Below are positions 1 to 7,259 of a stretch of DNA of 16,129 nucleotides, piece by piece. The notes beneath the pieces were generated by a model. That model saw only the letters and a program-made list of their open reading frames with translations. It did no database searches and was not told where the DNA came from. The position numbers and the translations under genes are program-made. Each line of letters begins with the position of its first letter. The first letter of the stretch is position 1. Origin of the DNA: Hohaiivirga sp031547465 (GTDB lineage Bacteria; Pseudomonadota; Alphaproteobacteria; Rhizobiales; Beijerinckiaceae); contig JAVBRX010000079.1 in assembly GCA_031547465.1 (NCBI GenBank), positions 1 through 16,129 on the forward strand. Reading direction: 5' to 3'.

Positions 1-377
1 AAGGTGAACAGCGACAGATAAGCAAAGAAGCGCGAGCGGTGCGGATCGTCGTGCATGTATCCGAACGAGTAGAGATGCACGAGGGCTGAGACGCTGGTCA
101 CGACCACCAGCATGACCGCCGTCAGAGTATCGATCCGGAACGCCCACTCGGTAGCGAGATCTCCGGAAACGATCCACTTCGCCACGGGATAGTTTTGCAG
201 CAGGGTTACATCCCCGCCCAGAATCTTGACAAAAACGACCCACGACAACGCCGCGCTGACGAACAGCAGGCCGGTGGTGACGATCTCGCTGCCGCGATGG
301 CCAATGAAGCGCCCGAACAGCCCGGCGATCAGAAACCCGAGAAGCGGCAGGAAAACGATGGCATGAAACATCGACAT
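1..377 (-). CDS. nuoL: NADH-quinone oxidoreductase subunit L (NuoL), 3'-truncated by window edge
   Basis: NuoL is the large antiporter-like subunit at the distal end of the complex I membrane arm, where it takes part in proton pumping. Only the first 125 codons are present. Translation from the ATG at 377-375 starts MSMFHAIVFLPLLGFLIAG, the usual hydrophobic first helix of NuoL, and later shows EWAFRIDTLTAVM and LVHLYSFGYMHDDP, segments typical of the family's second and third helices. The family is usually about 620-700 residues, so most of the gene lies beyond position 1. A second ATG at 371-369 is possible, but the upstream one has an AGGA-like ribosome site (in GCTAGGATAC) at suitable distance. 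The gene follows nuoK by 10 bases in the same operon. The family call is secure even though the antiporter core is not visible. Confidence 0.95.
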   Translation of the reverse strand, partial: MSMFHAIVFLPLLGFLIAGLFGRFIGHRGSEIVTTGLLFVSAALSWVVFVKILGGDVTLLQNYPVAKWIVSGDLATEWAFRIDTLTAVMLVVVTSVSALVHLYSFGYMHDDPHRSRFFAYLSLFT

Positions 378-387
378 TGTTTGTATC

Positions 388-696
388 CTAGCCCTTCATC
401 GCATTGATGTCTTCGACGGCCACCGATCCGCGATTACGGAAGAAGACCACCAGAATGGCGAGGCCGATCGCCGTCTCCGCTGCCGCCACCGTCAGGATGA
501 ACAGGGAGAATATCTGGCCGGTGATGTTCTGGAGCTGCGCCGAGAAGGCGATGAAATTGATGTTCACGGCGAGCAGGATCAACTCCACCGACATCAAAAT
601 CACGATCACGTTCTTACGGTTGAGGAAGATGCCGATCACGCCGATGGCGAATAGGATCGCCGCCACAGTGAGAAAATGGGTGAGCCCTATAGTCAT
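388..696 (-). CDS. nuoK: NADH-quinone oxidoreductase subunit K (NuoK)
   Basis: NuoK is a small three-helix membrane subunit of complex I, related to MrpC-type antiporter subunits, and carries part of the charged axis that couples quinone reduction to proton transfer. The 102-residue product starts MTIGLTHFLTVAAILFAIG. Two acidic residues inside helices match the essential glutamates of the family: Glu38 in LMSVELILLAVNINF and Glu74 in AAAETAIGLAILV (E. coli Glu36 and Glu72). The length is normal for NuoK (about 100). A longer frame extends upstream to 1035, but that part overlaps nuoJ and has no NuoK character, so the ATG at 696-694 is chosen. It starts 14 bases after the nuoJ stop. Confidence 0.97.
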   Translation of the reverse strand: MTIGLTHFLTVAAILFAIGVIGIFLNRKNVIVILMSVELILLAVNINFIAFSAQLQNITGQIFSLFILTVAAAETAIGLAILVVFFRNRGSVAVEDINAMKG

Positions 697-710
697 CCGT
701 CCGGTCTCCC

Positions 711-1337
711 TTATACGCCCTGCCGGAAGGGAACCTTCCGCACCTCGACCACCGTCTCCGGCGTGCGCGCCACCTGATCCGGAATGCTTTGCCGCTTGAT
801 GCCCTGGCGCTCGCGCAATGTCAGCACGATTGCGCCGATCATCGCCACCAGAAGAATGAAACCCGCTGCCTGGAAGAAGTAGAAGTACTTGTCGTACAGC
901 TCCATTCCAAGCAGATAGGTATTGGTCGCGGTCTCGCCCTTGCCGCTCAACGGCGTCAGCGCCATGACAGTCTCGTTCATGACAGTCTCGTTCTTGCCGA
1001 ACGGCCAGGTCACGGCGACCAGGATCAGTTCGCACATGAACACTATGCCGATCAGTGCGCCAACCGGCAGGTAGCGCATCGCTCCCTTGCGCAACTCGGC
1101 AAAATCGATGTCGAGCATCATGACGACGAACAGGAACAGCACCGCCACCGCGCCGACATAGACCACCACCAAAAGCAGCGCCAGGAACTCTGCTCCCATC
1201 ATCATGAACAGCCCGGCGGCGTTGACGAAGGCAAGAATCAGGAAGAGCACCGAGTAAACGGGGTTGCGCAACGTGATCACCATGACGGCGGAAGCGATCA
1301 CGACGGTCGCGAATAGATAGAAAAAGGCTGCGATCAT
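711..1337 (-). CDS. nuoJ: NADH-quinone oxidoreductase subunit J (NuoJ)
   Basis: NuoJ is a five-helix membrane subunit next to NuoA, NuoH and NuoK in complex I. The 208-residue product contains the conserved third helix, VVVYVGAVAVLFLFVVMML, at about residues 56-75, whose pi-bulge region takes part in coupling. Helices are visible near residues 3-22, 27-50, 56-75, 92-110 and 155-175, followed by a polar C-terminal tail. The loop between helices 4 and 5 contains an exact in-frame 15-base tandem duplication (963-992) that repeats the residues NETVM, so this loop may vary between strains. The start ATG at 1337-1335 has only a weak GAGAG-like ribosome site. The gene is separated from nuoI by 159 bases, by far the largest gap in the operon. 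Confidence 0.96.
   Translation of the reverse strand: MIAAFFYLFATVVIASAVMVITLRNPVYSVLFLILAFVNAAGLFMMMGAEFLALLLVVVYVGAVAVLFLFVVMMLDIDFAELRKGAMRYLPVGALIGIVFMCELILVAVTWPFGKNETVMNETVMALTPLSGKGETATNTYLLGMELYDKYFYFFQAAGFILLVAMIGAIVLTLRERQGIKRQSIPDQVARTPETVVEVRKVPFRQGV
963..992. repeat. Exact 15-bp tandem duplication inside nuoJ
   Basis: The 15-base unit CATGACAGTCTCGTT occurs twice in direct succession at 963-977 and 978-992. Because 15 is a multiple of three, the nuoJ frame is kept and the protein carries NETVM twice in the loop between helices 4 and 5. The lack of any difference between copies suggests a recent slippage event. Confidence 0.95.
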
Positions 1338-1496
1338 GTACGTGCTCTCGCCGCTGTCGCCAGCGGCCTGTTGTTAAGCCTTCCCGTCACCGGGGTTTGG
1401 CCTGGTTCCAACTCCCGCCTTCTGGTGGATAGCTCCCCCGGAAAGCCCCCTCATTCCCATTTCCCGCCCCGGCTTGAGCCGCGACGGCGTCACGCC
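1338..1496 (-). other. nuoI-nuoJ intergenic region with G-rich quadruplex-like stretch and hairpin
   Basis: This 159-base spacer is the only sizeable gap inside the nuo operon, and I see no gene in it. On the transcribed strand, 1470-1435 contains five G-runs (4, 3, 3, 5 and 5 Gs) with loops of 1, 4, 5 and 6 bases, which fits the usual pattern for a G-quadruplex. Nearer nuoJ, 1350-1367 is a perfect inverted repeat (GCCGCT, six-base loop, AGCGGC). No U-run follows it on the nuo strand, so it is not a classical terminator. Either element could affect expression of nuoJ onwards or mRNA processing; the role is inferred only. Confidence 0.6.
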
Positions 1497-1985
1497 TCAA
1501 CGATACGGCGCATCGGCCTCGATGTTGCGGGCGAGTTCCCGCTCCCACCGCGCTCCGTTCTCAAGGAGCTTGGCCTTGTTGTAATACAGTTCGTCCCGGG
1601 TTTCCGTCGAGAATTCGACGTTCGGCCCCTCGACGATGGCATCTACCGGGCAAGCTTCCTGACAGAAGCCGCAGAAGATGCACTTCGTCATGTCGAGGTC
1701 GTAACGGGTCGTGCGGCGCGTGCCGTCGTTACCACGCGGGGCGGCCTCAATAGTGATCGCCTGCGCCGGACAGATCGCCTCGCACAATTTGCACGCGATG
1801 CAGCGTTCCTCACCGTTCGGATAACGGCGCAGTGCGTGCTCACCCCGAAAGCGCGGACTTTTGAAGCCCATTTCGAACGGGTAATTAATCGTCGTCTTCG
1901 GCTTGAAGAAATACTTCATCGCCAAGAAGAACCCCGATACGAACTCCTGCAAAAGGAGCGACTTAGCTGCTTGACCGAGCCTCAT
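1497..1985 (-). CDS. nuoI: NADH-quinone oxidoreductase subunit I (NuoI), 2x[4Fe-4S] protein
   Basis: NuoI is the peripheral-arm subunit that carries clusters N6a and N6b and passes electrons from NuoG towards NuoB. The 162-residue product has two ferredoxin-type motifs. The first is CIACKLCEAICP, with cysteines 62, 65, 68 and 72. The second is CIFCGFCQEACP, with cysteines 102, 105, 108 and 112. All eight ligands are present. The amphipathic N-terminus (KSLLLQEFVSGFFLAMKYFF) matches the helix that anchors NuoI to the membrane. The length is normal for the alphaproteobacterial form (about 162-164). The ATG at 1985-1983 lies 13 bases after the nuoH stop. Confidence 0.98.
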   Translation of the reverse strand: MRLGQAAKSLLLQEFVSGFFLAMKYFFKPKTTINYPFEMGFKSPRFRGEHALRRYPNGEERCIACKLCEAICPAQAITIEAAPRGNDGTRRTTRYDLDMTKCIFCGFCQEACPVDAIVEGPNVEFSTETRDELYYNKAKLLENGARWERELARNIEADAPYR

Positions 1986-1998
1986 TCGCCCACTCTCC

Positions 1999-3021
1999 TC
2001 ACGCCACCGCGCCCGGCGCCAGGCCGGACACTTTCAGGACGATCGCAACGATGAACACCATGGCGATCGAAATCGGCAGAAACACTTTCCAGCCGAGCCG
2101 CATCAACTGGTCGTAACGATAACGCGGCACCATCGCCTTCGCCATCGCGAACAGGAAGAACATCATGCTGACCTTGATGACGAACCAGATCACGCCCGGA
2201 ATCCAGGTGAACGGCGCGAACGGGATCGGCGACAGCCAACCACCAAGAAACAGGATCGTCGCTAACGAACACATGGTGATGATCGCCACGTACTCGCCCA
2301 GCATGTAGAGAAGGTAAGGCGTCGAGCCGTATTCGGTCATAAACCCGGCAACGAGTTCGGATTCCGCTTCTGCGAGGTCGAAGGGCGGACGGTTGGTCTC
2401 GGCCAGCGACGAGATGAAGAAGATCACGAACATCGGCAGCAGCGGCAGCCAGTACCAGCCAAGCATACCGAACCGGGTATCCTGCGCCAGAACGATCTTT
2501 TCCAGATTCAGGGAGCCGACGCACATCAGTACGGTGATGATGACGAACCCGAGAGAAACCTCGTAGGAGACCATCTGCGCCGCAGCGCGCAGGCTCGACA
2601 GGAACGGATATTTCGAGTTCGACGACCAGCCGCCGATGATGACGCCGTAGACGCTGAGCGACGAGATCGCGAAAATATACAGCACGCCGACATTGATCTT
2701 GGCAACGGCCCAGCCGACATTAACCGGGATTACCGCCCAGGCGGCGAGCGCCAAGGTGCAGGAGAGGAATGGCGCGAACAGGAACAGGCCCTTGTTGGAT
2801 GCCGACGGAATGACCGGTTCCTTCACCACAAACTTGATGAAATCCGCGAAAGATTGCAGCAACCCCCACGGCCCGACGACATTCGGCCCGCGCCGCAACT
2901 GCACAGCGGCCCAGATCTTGCGGTCGGCATAGAGAACATAGGCGATATACGTCAGCAGCACGATCAGAAGAAGGAAGCCGTGGCCAACAATGAGCGCCAG
3001 ATTGATAAGCGTATCGAGCAT
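1999..3021 (-). CDS. nuoH: NADH-quinone oxidoreductase subunit H (NuoH)
   Basis: NuoH is the membrane subunit that contacts the peripheral arm and forms part of the quinone-binding chamber. The 340-residue product has about eight hydrophobic helices. It carries the family hallmark ETNRPPFDLAEAESELVAGF at residues 208-227 and the early motif YADRKIWAAVQLRRGPNVVG near residues 31-50. Asp replaces the commoner Glu in A-E/D-R-K; I recall the Asp form as usual in alphaproteobacteria. The start ATG at 3021-3019 follows a GGGGAACGAGGC ribosome-binding stretch and lies 12 bases after the nuoG stop. The length is normal and there is no sign of damage. Confidence 0.98.
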   Translation of the reverse strand: MLDTLINLALIVGHGFLLLIVLLTYIAYVLYADRKIWAAVQLRRGPNVVGPWGLLQSFADFIKFVVKEPVIPSASNKGLFLFAPFLSCTLALAAWAVIPVNVGWAVAKINVGVLYIFAISSLSVYGVIIGGWSSNSKYPFLSSLRAAAQMVSYEVSLGFVIITVLMCVGSLNLEKIVLAQDTRFGMLGWYWLPLLPMFVIFFISSLAETNRPPFDLAEAESELVAGFMTEYGSTPYLLYMLGEYVAIITMCSLATILFLGGWLSPIPFAPFTWIPGVIWFVIKVSMMFFLFAMAKAMVPRYRYDQLMRLGWKVFLPISIAMVFIVAIVLKVSGLAPGAVA

Positions 3022-3033
3022 GCCTCGTTCCCC

Positions 3034-5115
3034 TTACTCGGCTGCTTCCAGCCTGCGCCCCTGCGCCAGAGCCGAACATTCGGCCATGACGCGCGATGCG
3101 CGAGCAATCGGATTGGTCAGATAGAAATCCTTGACCGGAGACGCGAACGGCTCTTTCGCCGTATCGCCGCCGATCTTCGACAAAGTCTCGAACGCATCGC
3201 CGCCATTCACCGGCGCGATGGCTTCGATCCCCGAGAAATGCGGATGGACAGCATAAAGTTTCTGCCGCAATTGTCCCAGCGTGTCGAACGGCAGGGTTTG
3301 CCCCAGAACCTCCGACAGCGCCCGCAATATCGCCCAATCCTCGCGGGCATCGCCCGGCGGGAATGCCGCCCGGCTGCCAATCTGCACCCGGCCTTCGGTA
3401 TTGATGTAAGTGCCGGATTTCTCCGTGAACGCCGCGCCAGGCAGGATAACGTCGGCGCGATGCGCGCCACGATCCCCGTGCGTACCCTGGTAAACCACAA
3501 ACGCGCCAGGAGCGATATCGATTTCATCCGCGCCGAGGTTGAACACGACGTCGAGCGCCTTCGCTGCCGCCATAGCCTTGGCATCAAGACCGCCCTCGCC
3601 CGGCACAAAACCAAGATCAAGGCCGCCGACCCGCGCTGCTGCCGTATGCAGGACACTGAAGCCGTTCCAGCCTTCCGCCACCGCGCCGACGGCCTTGGCA
3701 ACCTGCGCCGCAAGCGACAGCACCACCGCGCCATCCGGGCGGGTCAAAGCCCCCTGTCCGACGATGACTAGCGGACGCTTCGCATCCTTCAGCGCCTTGG
3801 CAAACTTGCCTTTGGAGGTAATCAATCCGGCGAGCGTCTCCGCTCCGGCACCGAGGTGTTCATAGGGATAGGTAAGATCGACCTGTTCGCCGATCAGCCC
3901 GATTGGCAGAGAACCGGCGCGCCAGCGCTTGCGGATGCGTGCATTGAGGATCGCCGCCTCCTTGCGCGGATTGGAGCCGACGATCAGGATCGCATCCGCG
4001 TCCTCGATCCCGGCAATCGTCGCGTTGAACAGGTAGGAAGCACGCCCGTAAGCCGGGTTCAGCGCCGTGCCGTCCTGACGGCAATCGATGTTGACGCTGC
4101 CGAGCGCCGTCATCAGCGTCTTCAGTGCATACATTTCTTCGACGGAAGCGAGATCGCCGGCAACCGCGCCGATCTTCTTGCCACCCGCTTTCTTGACCTT
4201 CGCGGCGATGGCGGCAAACGCCTCGTTCCAGCTTGCTTCACGCAGCTTGCCGTTCTCGCGCACATACGGACGATCGAGACGCTGCATGCGCAGACCGTCA
4301 ACGATGTAACGGCTCTTGTCGGACAGCCATTCCTCGTTGATCGCCTCGTTGAGACGCGGCATGATGCGCATGACTTCGCGCCCGCGCGTATCGACGCGGA
4401 TGGAGGAGCCGACGGCATCCATGACATCGACCGAATTGGTCTTGTTCAGTTCCCACGGGCGGAAGGTGAAAGCTTCTGGCTTATGCGTGAGGGCGCCGAC
4501 CGGGCAGAGATCGGCCAGATTGCCCTGTAACTCCGAGGTCAACGCCTGCTCCAGATAACTGGAGATCTGCATATCCTCGCCACGCCACAACGCCCCGAGG
4601 TCGGATTCTCCCGCCACTTCGGTAATGAAGCGGACGCAACGGGTGCAATGGATGCAGCGCGTCATCGACGTCTTGATGAGCGCGCCAAGATACTTGTCGT
4701 CAACGGTGCGCTTGTTCTCGGCGTAGCGGCTGGTGTCGACGCCGAACGCCACCGCCTGATCCTGCAAATCGCACTGGCCGCCCTGATCACAGATCGGGCA
4801 ATCGAGCGGGTGATTGATGAGCATGAACTCCATCACCCCTTCGCGTGCCTTCTTGACCATCGGCGACTTGGTGTTGATCACCGGCGGCTCGCCGTTCGGC
4901 CCCGGGCGGCAATCGCGCACGCCCCAGGCGCAAGAAGCGACCGGCTTCGGTGACCCCTTCACCTCGACCAGACACATCCGGCAATTGCCAGCAATTGACA
5001 GCCGCTCATGGAAACAGAAACGCGGAATCTCCGCCCCCGCTTCCTCGCAGGCCTGAAGCAGCGTGTAATCCGGCGGAACGTCGATCTCGACGCCATCAAC
5101 GATGAGTTTGGTCAT
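3034..5115 (-). CDS. nuoG: NADH-quinone oxidoreductase subunit G (NuoG), 75 kDa iron-sulfur subunit
   Basis: NuoG is the largest peripheral-arm subunit and carries clusters N1b, N4 and N5 between NuoF and NuoI. From the chosen start the product has 693 residues. The N-terminal [2Fe-2S] domain has cysteines 34, 45, 48 and 62. The N5 motif is His102, Cys106, Cys109 and Cys115 (HPLDCPICDQGGQC). The N4 ligands are cysteines 154, 157, 160 and 204. The rest is a molybdopterin-oxidoreductase-like domain that is non-catalytic in complex I. No cysteines occur at the N7 position found in E. coli NuoG, as expected for alphaproteobacteria. The frame is open up to 5199, but that would overlap nuoF and add 28 residues unlike NuoG. 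The ATG at 5115-5113, giving MTKLIVDGVEIDVPP, is the better start and leaves a 28-base gap after nuoF. Confidence 0.97.
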   Translation of the reverse strand: MTKLIVDGVEIDVPPDYTLLQACEEAGAEIPRFCFHERLSIAGNCRMCLVEVKGSPKPVASCAWGVRDCRPGPNGEPPVINTKSPMVKKAREGVMEFMLINHPLDCPICDQGGQCDLQDQAVAFGVDTSRYAENKRTVDDKYLGALIKTSMTRCIHCTRCVRFITEVAGESDLGALWRGEDMQISSYLEQALTSELQGNLADLCPVGALTHKPEAFTFRPWELNKTNSVDVMDAVGSSIRVDTRGREVMRIMPRLNEAINEEWLSDKSRYIVDGLRMQRLDRPYVRENGKLREASWNEAFAAIAAKVKKAGGKKIGAVAGDLASVEEMYALKTLMTALGSVNIDCRQDGTALNPAYGRASYLFNATIAGIEDADAILIVGSNPRKEAAILNARIRKRWRAGSLPIGLIGEQVDLTYPYEHLGAGAETLAGLITSKGKFAKALKDAKRPLVIVGQGALTRPDGAVVLSLAAQVAKAVGAVAEGWNGFSVLHTAAARVGGLDLGFVPGEGGLDAKAMAAAKALDVVFNLGADEIDIAPGAFVVYQGTHGDRGAHRADVILPGAAFTEKSGTYINTEGRVQIGSRAAFPPGDAREDWAILRALSEVLGQTLPFDTLGQLRQKLYAVHPHFSGIEAIAPVNGGDAFETLSKIGGDTAKEPFASPVKDFYLTNPIARASRVMAECSALAQGRRLEAAE

Positions 5116-5143
5116 TGCGGCTCTACCCTTGATCTCCGTTCGC

Positions 5144-6448
5144 TTATTCCGCTGCCATCGGCAGCGGGTCGGAATGCGGATTGGCGGCGTAATCGTCAAT
5201 CCGCTTTTCGATCTCGTGGCGGAAATGACGGATCAGCCCCTGTACTGGCCAGGCAGCAGCGTCGCCCAGGGCGCAGATCGTGTGTCCCTCCACCTGCTGG
5301 CTCACCGCCAGCAGCATATCGATCTCGCGCTTCTGCGCCCGGCCCTCGGCCATGCGGTTCAGCACACGCCACATCCAGCCGGTGCCTTCACGGCACGGCG
5401 TGCACTGGCCGCAGCTTTCATGCTTGTAGAAGTAGGAAATGCGGGCGATGGCGCGGACGATATCGGTGGATTTGTCCATGACAATCACCGCCGCCGTGCC
5501 GAGGCCGGATTTCAAATCGCGCAGCGTGTCGAAATCCATCGGCGCATCGATGATCTGGCTCGCCGGAACACACGGCACCGACGACCCGCCGGGGATCACC
5601 GCCAGCAGATTGTCCCAGCCGCCACGAATGCCGCCACAATGCTTGTCGATGAGTTCGCGGAACGGAATGCCCATCATCTCTTCGACGTTGCAGGGTCGGT
5701 TCACGTGGCCGGAAACGCAGAATACCTTGGTGCCGACATTGTTGGGGCGACCCATTCCGGCAAACCACGAAGCGCCGCGCCGCAGGATCGTTCCTGAAAC
5801 GGCAATCGATTCGACATTATTGACGGTCGTCGGACAACCGTAGAGGCCCATATTGGCCGGGAACGGCGGCTTCAGCCGAGGCATTCCCTTCTTGCCCTCA
5901 ATGCTCTCGATCTGCGCCGTTTCCTCGCCGCAGACGTAAGCACCCGCGCCGTGATGGACGTAAAAGTCGAAATCGTAACCATGGACGTTGTTCTTGCCAA
6001 TCAGCTTGGCTTCATACGCCTCATCCACCGCCTTTTGCAGGGCAATCCGTTCGGCGATGAACTCACCGCGCAGGTAGACGTAAGCAGCATGAGCGCCCAT
6101 GGCAAAGGAGGCGAGCATCGCTCCCTCGATCAGGAGATGCGGATCGTGCCGCATGATCTCCCGGTCCTTGCAGGTACCCGGTTCGGATTCGTCGCCGTTG
6201 ACCACGAGATAATGCGGGCGGTCGGCAGCGACCTCCTTCGGCATAAACGACCATTTCAGCCCTGTCGGGAACCCGGCGCCGCCACGCCCCCGCAGACCCG
6301 AGGCCTTCATTTCGTTGATGATCCAGTCCCGGCCCTTTTCAAGCAGGAACCTGGTGCCGTCCCACGCGCCGCGTTTACGCGCCGCCTCAAGCCCCGGAGA
6401 ATGGAAGCCGTAGAGATTTGTGAAAATGCGATCCTTGTCGGTCAGCAT
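5144..6448 (-). CDS. nuoF: NADH-quinone oxidoreductase subunit F (NuoF), NADH/FMN-binding 51 kDa subunit
   Basis: NuoF oxidises NADH with FMN and passes electrons to the [4Fe-4S] cluster N3. The 434-residue product has the glycine-rich nucleotide-binding stretch GLRGRGGAGFPTGLKW at residues 51-66. The FMN-site region GDESEPGTCKDREIM lies near residues 85-99, and YVCGEETAQIESIEG near 171-185. The N3 ligands are cysteines 346, 349 and 352 (SCGQCTPC) and Cys392 (HTICALGDAAAWP). Length and order of motifs are normal. The ATG at 6448-6446 (MLTDKDRIFTNLYG) is the usual alphaproteobacterial start, 43 bases after nuoE. With NuoE and NuoG it forms the NADH-dehydrogenase module. Confidence 0.98.
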   Translation of the reverse strand: MLTDKDRIFTNLYGFHSPGLEAARKRGAWDGTRFLLEKGRDWIINEMKASGLRGRGGAGFPTGLKWSFMPKEVAADRPHYLVVNGDESEPGTCKDREIMRHDPHLLIEGAMLASFAMGAHAAYVYLRGEFIAERIALQKAVDEAYEAKLIGKNNVHGYDFDFYVHHGAGAYVCGEETAQIESIEGKKGMPRLKPPFPANMGLYGCPTTVNNVESIAVSGTILRRGASWFAGMGRPNNVGTKVFCVSGHVNRPCNVEEMMGIPFRELIDKHCGGIRGGWDNLLAVIPGGSSVPCVPASQIIDAPMDFDTLRDLKSGLGTAAVIVMDKSTDIVRAIARISYFYKHESCGQCTPCREGTGWMWRVLNRMAEGRAQKREIDMLLAVSQQVEGHTICALGDAAAWPVQGLIRHFRHEIEKRIDDYAANPHSDPLPMAAE

Positions 6449-6491
6449 TCCATTCCCCCCGTCATCGCGCCGTTACCGTTCGTCATCGTCA

Positions 6492-7190
6492 TCACGCGCC
6501 CGTCTTTCCCGCCGGAGGGGCGATTTCCTTCACGGGCTTCTCGTCGAACCGCTTTTTCCAGGAGCCGACGCGCGATCCGTCATATAGCGACGGATCGGTC
6601 AGCGATGTCGGCTCGCCCTGCGGCTCAGAGGATTTTCGCCCGTTCTGCGGCCCAGCCTTGACCATCTTGCCCGCAGCCAGAGTGTCAAGGAGGCTTTCCA
6701 GAATTTCCGGTGTCAGATCCTCGAAATAATCGTCGTTGATCTGCGCCATCGGCGCATTGCAGCAGGCCCCGAGGCATTCGACCTCAATCCAGGAGAACTC
6801 GCCGTCGTCCGAGACATGACCCGGCTCGCCAACCCTCTTCCGCAACACGTCTTTCAGCTTTTCCGCGCCACGCAAGGCGCAAGGCGTCGTGCCGCACAAC
6901 TGCACGAAATGCTTACCGACCGGGGACAGATTGAACATCGTGTAGAAGGTGGCAATTTCGAGGACGCGGATGTTCGCCATGCCGAGGCGTTCGGCCACTG
7001 CTTCGATGGCCTTCTGCGGCAGCCAGCCATCGGCCTGCTTCTGCGCCCGCCATAACAACGCGATCACGGCGGAAGCCTGGCGCCCTTCGGGATACTTGGC
7101 GATCTGCTCCTTGACCCAAGCCTCGTTCTCCTTCGTGAAGGCGAAGCTCTTGGGCTGAAGTTCCGGCGGTGCAATCGTGCGAGCGGCCAT
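6492..7190 (-). CDS. nuoE: NADH-quinone oxidoreductase subunit E (NuoE), [2Fe-2S] 24 kDa subunit with C-terminal tail
   Basis: NuoE holds the [2Fe-2S] cluster N1a next to NuoF. The 232-residue product has a thioredoxin-like fold region with ligand cysteines 99 and 104 (LCGTTPC) and 139 and 143 (ECLGACC). An additional cysteine follows at 144. Conserved stretches include YPEGRQASAVIALLWRAQ and VLEIATFYTMFN. Residues from about 178 onward are a Pro/Ser/Lys-rich tail ending in VKEIAPPAGKTGA. Tails of this kind are common in alphaproteobacterial NuoE and make the protein longer than the roughly 165-residue E. coli form. The start ATG at 7190-7188 has only a weak, close GAGAT ribosome site, but MAARTIAPPELQPKSFAFT matches the family N-terminus. 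It lies 69 bases after nuoD. Confidence 0.97.
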   Translation of the reverse strand: MAARTIAPPELQPKSFAFTKENEAWVKEQIAKYPEGRQASAVIALLWRAQKQADGWLPQKAIEAVAERLGMANIRVLEIATFYTMFNLSPVGKHFVQLCGTTPCALRGAEKLKDVLRKRVGEPGHVSDDGEFSWIEVECLGACCNAPMAQINDDYFEDLTPEILESLLDTLAAGKMVKAGPQNGRKSSEPQGEPTSLTDPSLYDGSRVGSWKKRFDEKPVKEIAPPAGKTGA

Positions 7191-7259
7191 ATCTCTAAAA
7201 CTCGATGTTGCTATTCTTCCAACGTAAATTCATTCGGCGGCAAGACGGAAACATCCGCC

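Noticed and set aside
2854..3771. Plus-strand open frame of about 305 codons across the nuoG-nuoH border
   Set aside because: It spans two real genes on the opposite strand, has no family motif and no ribosome site; a GC-rich shadow frame.
5116..5199. Extended N-terminus of NuoG starting at 5199
   Set aside because: The extra 28 residues overlap the nuoF coding end and do not resemble NuoG; the ATG at 5115 begins exactly with the family N-terminus.
5102..5797. Plus-strand open frames opposite nuoF
   Set aside because: They are antisense to NuoF, whose cofactor motifs are all intact on the other strand; no recognisable protein.
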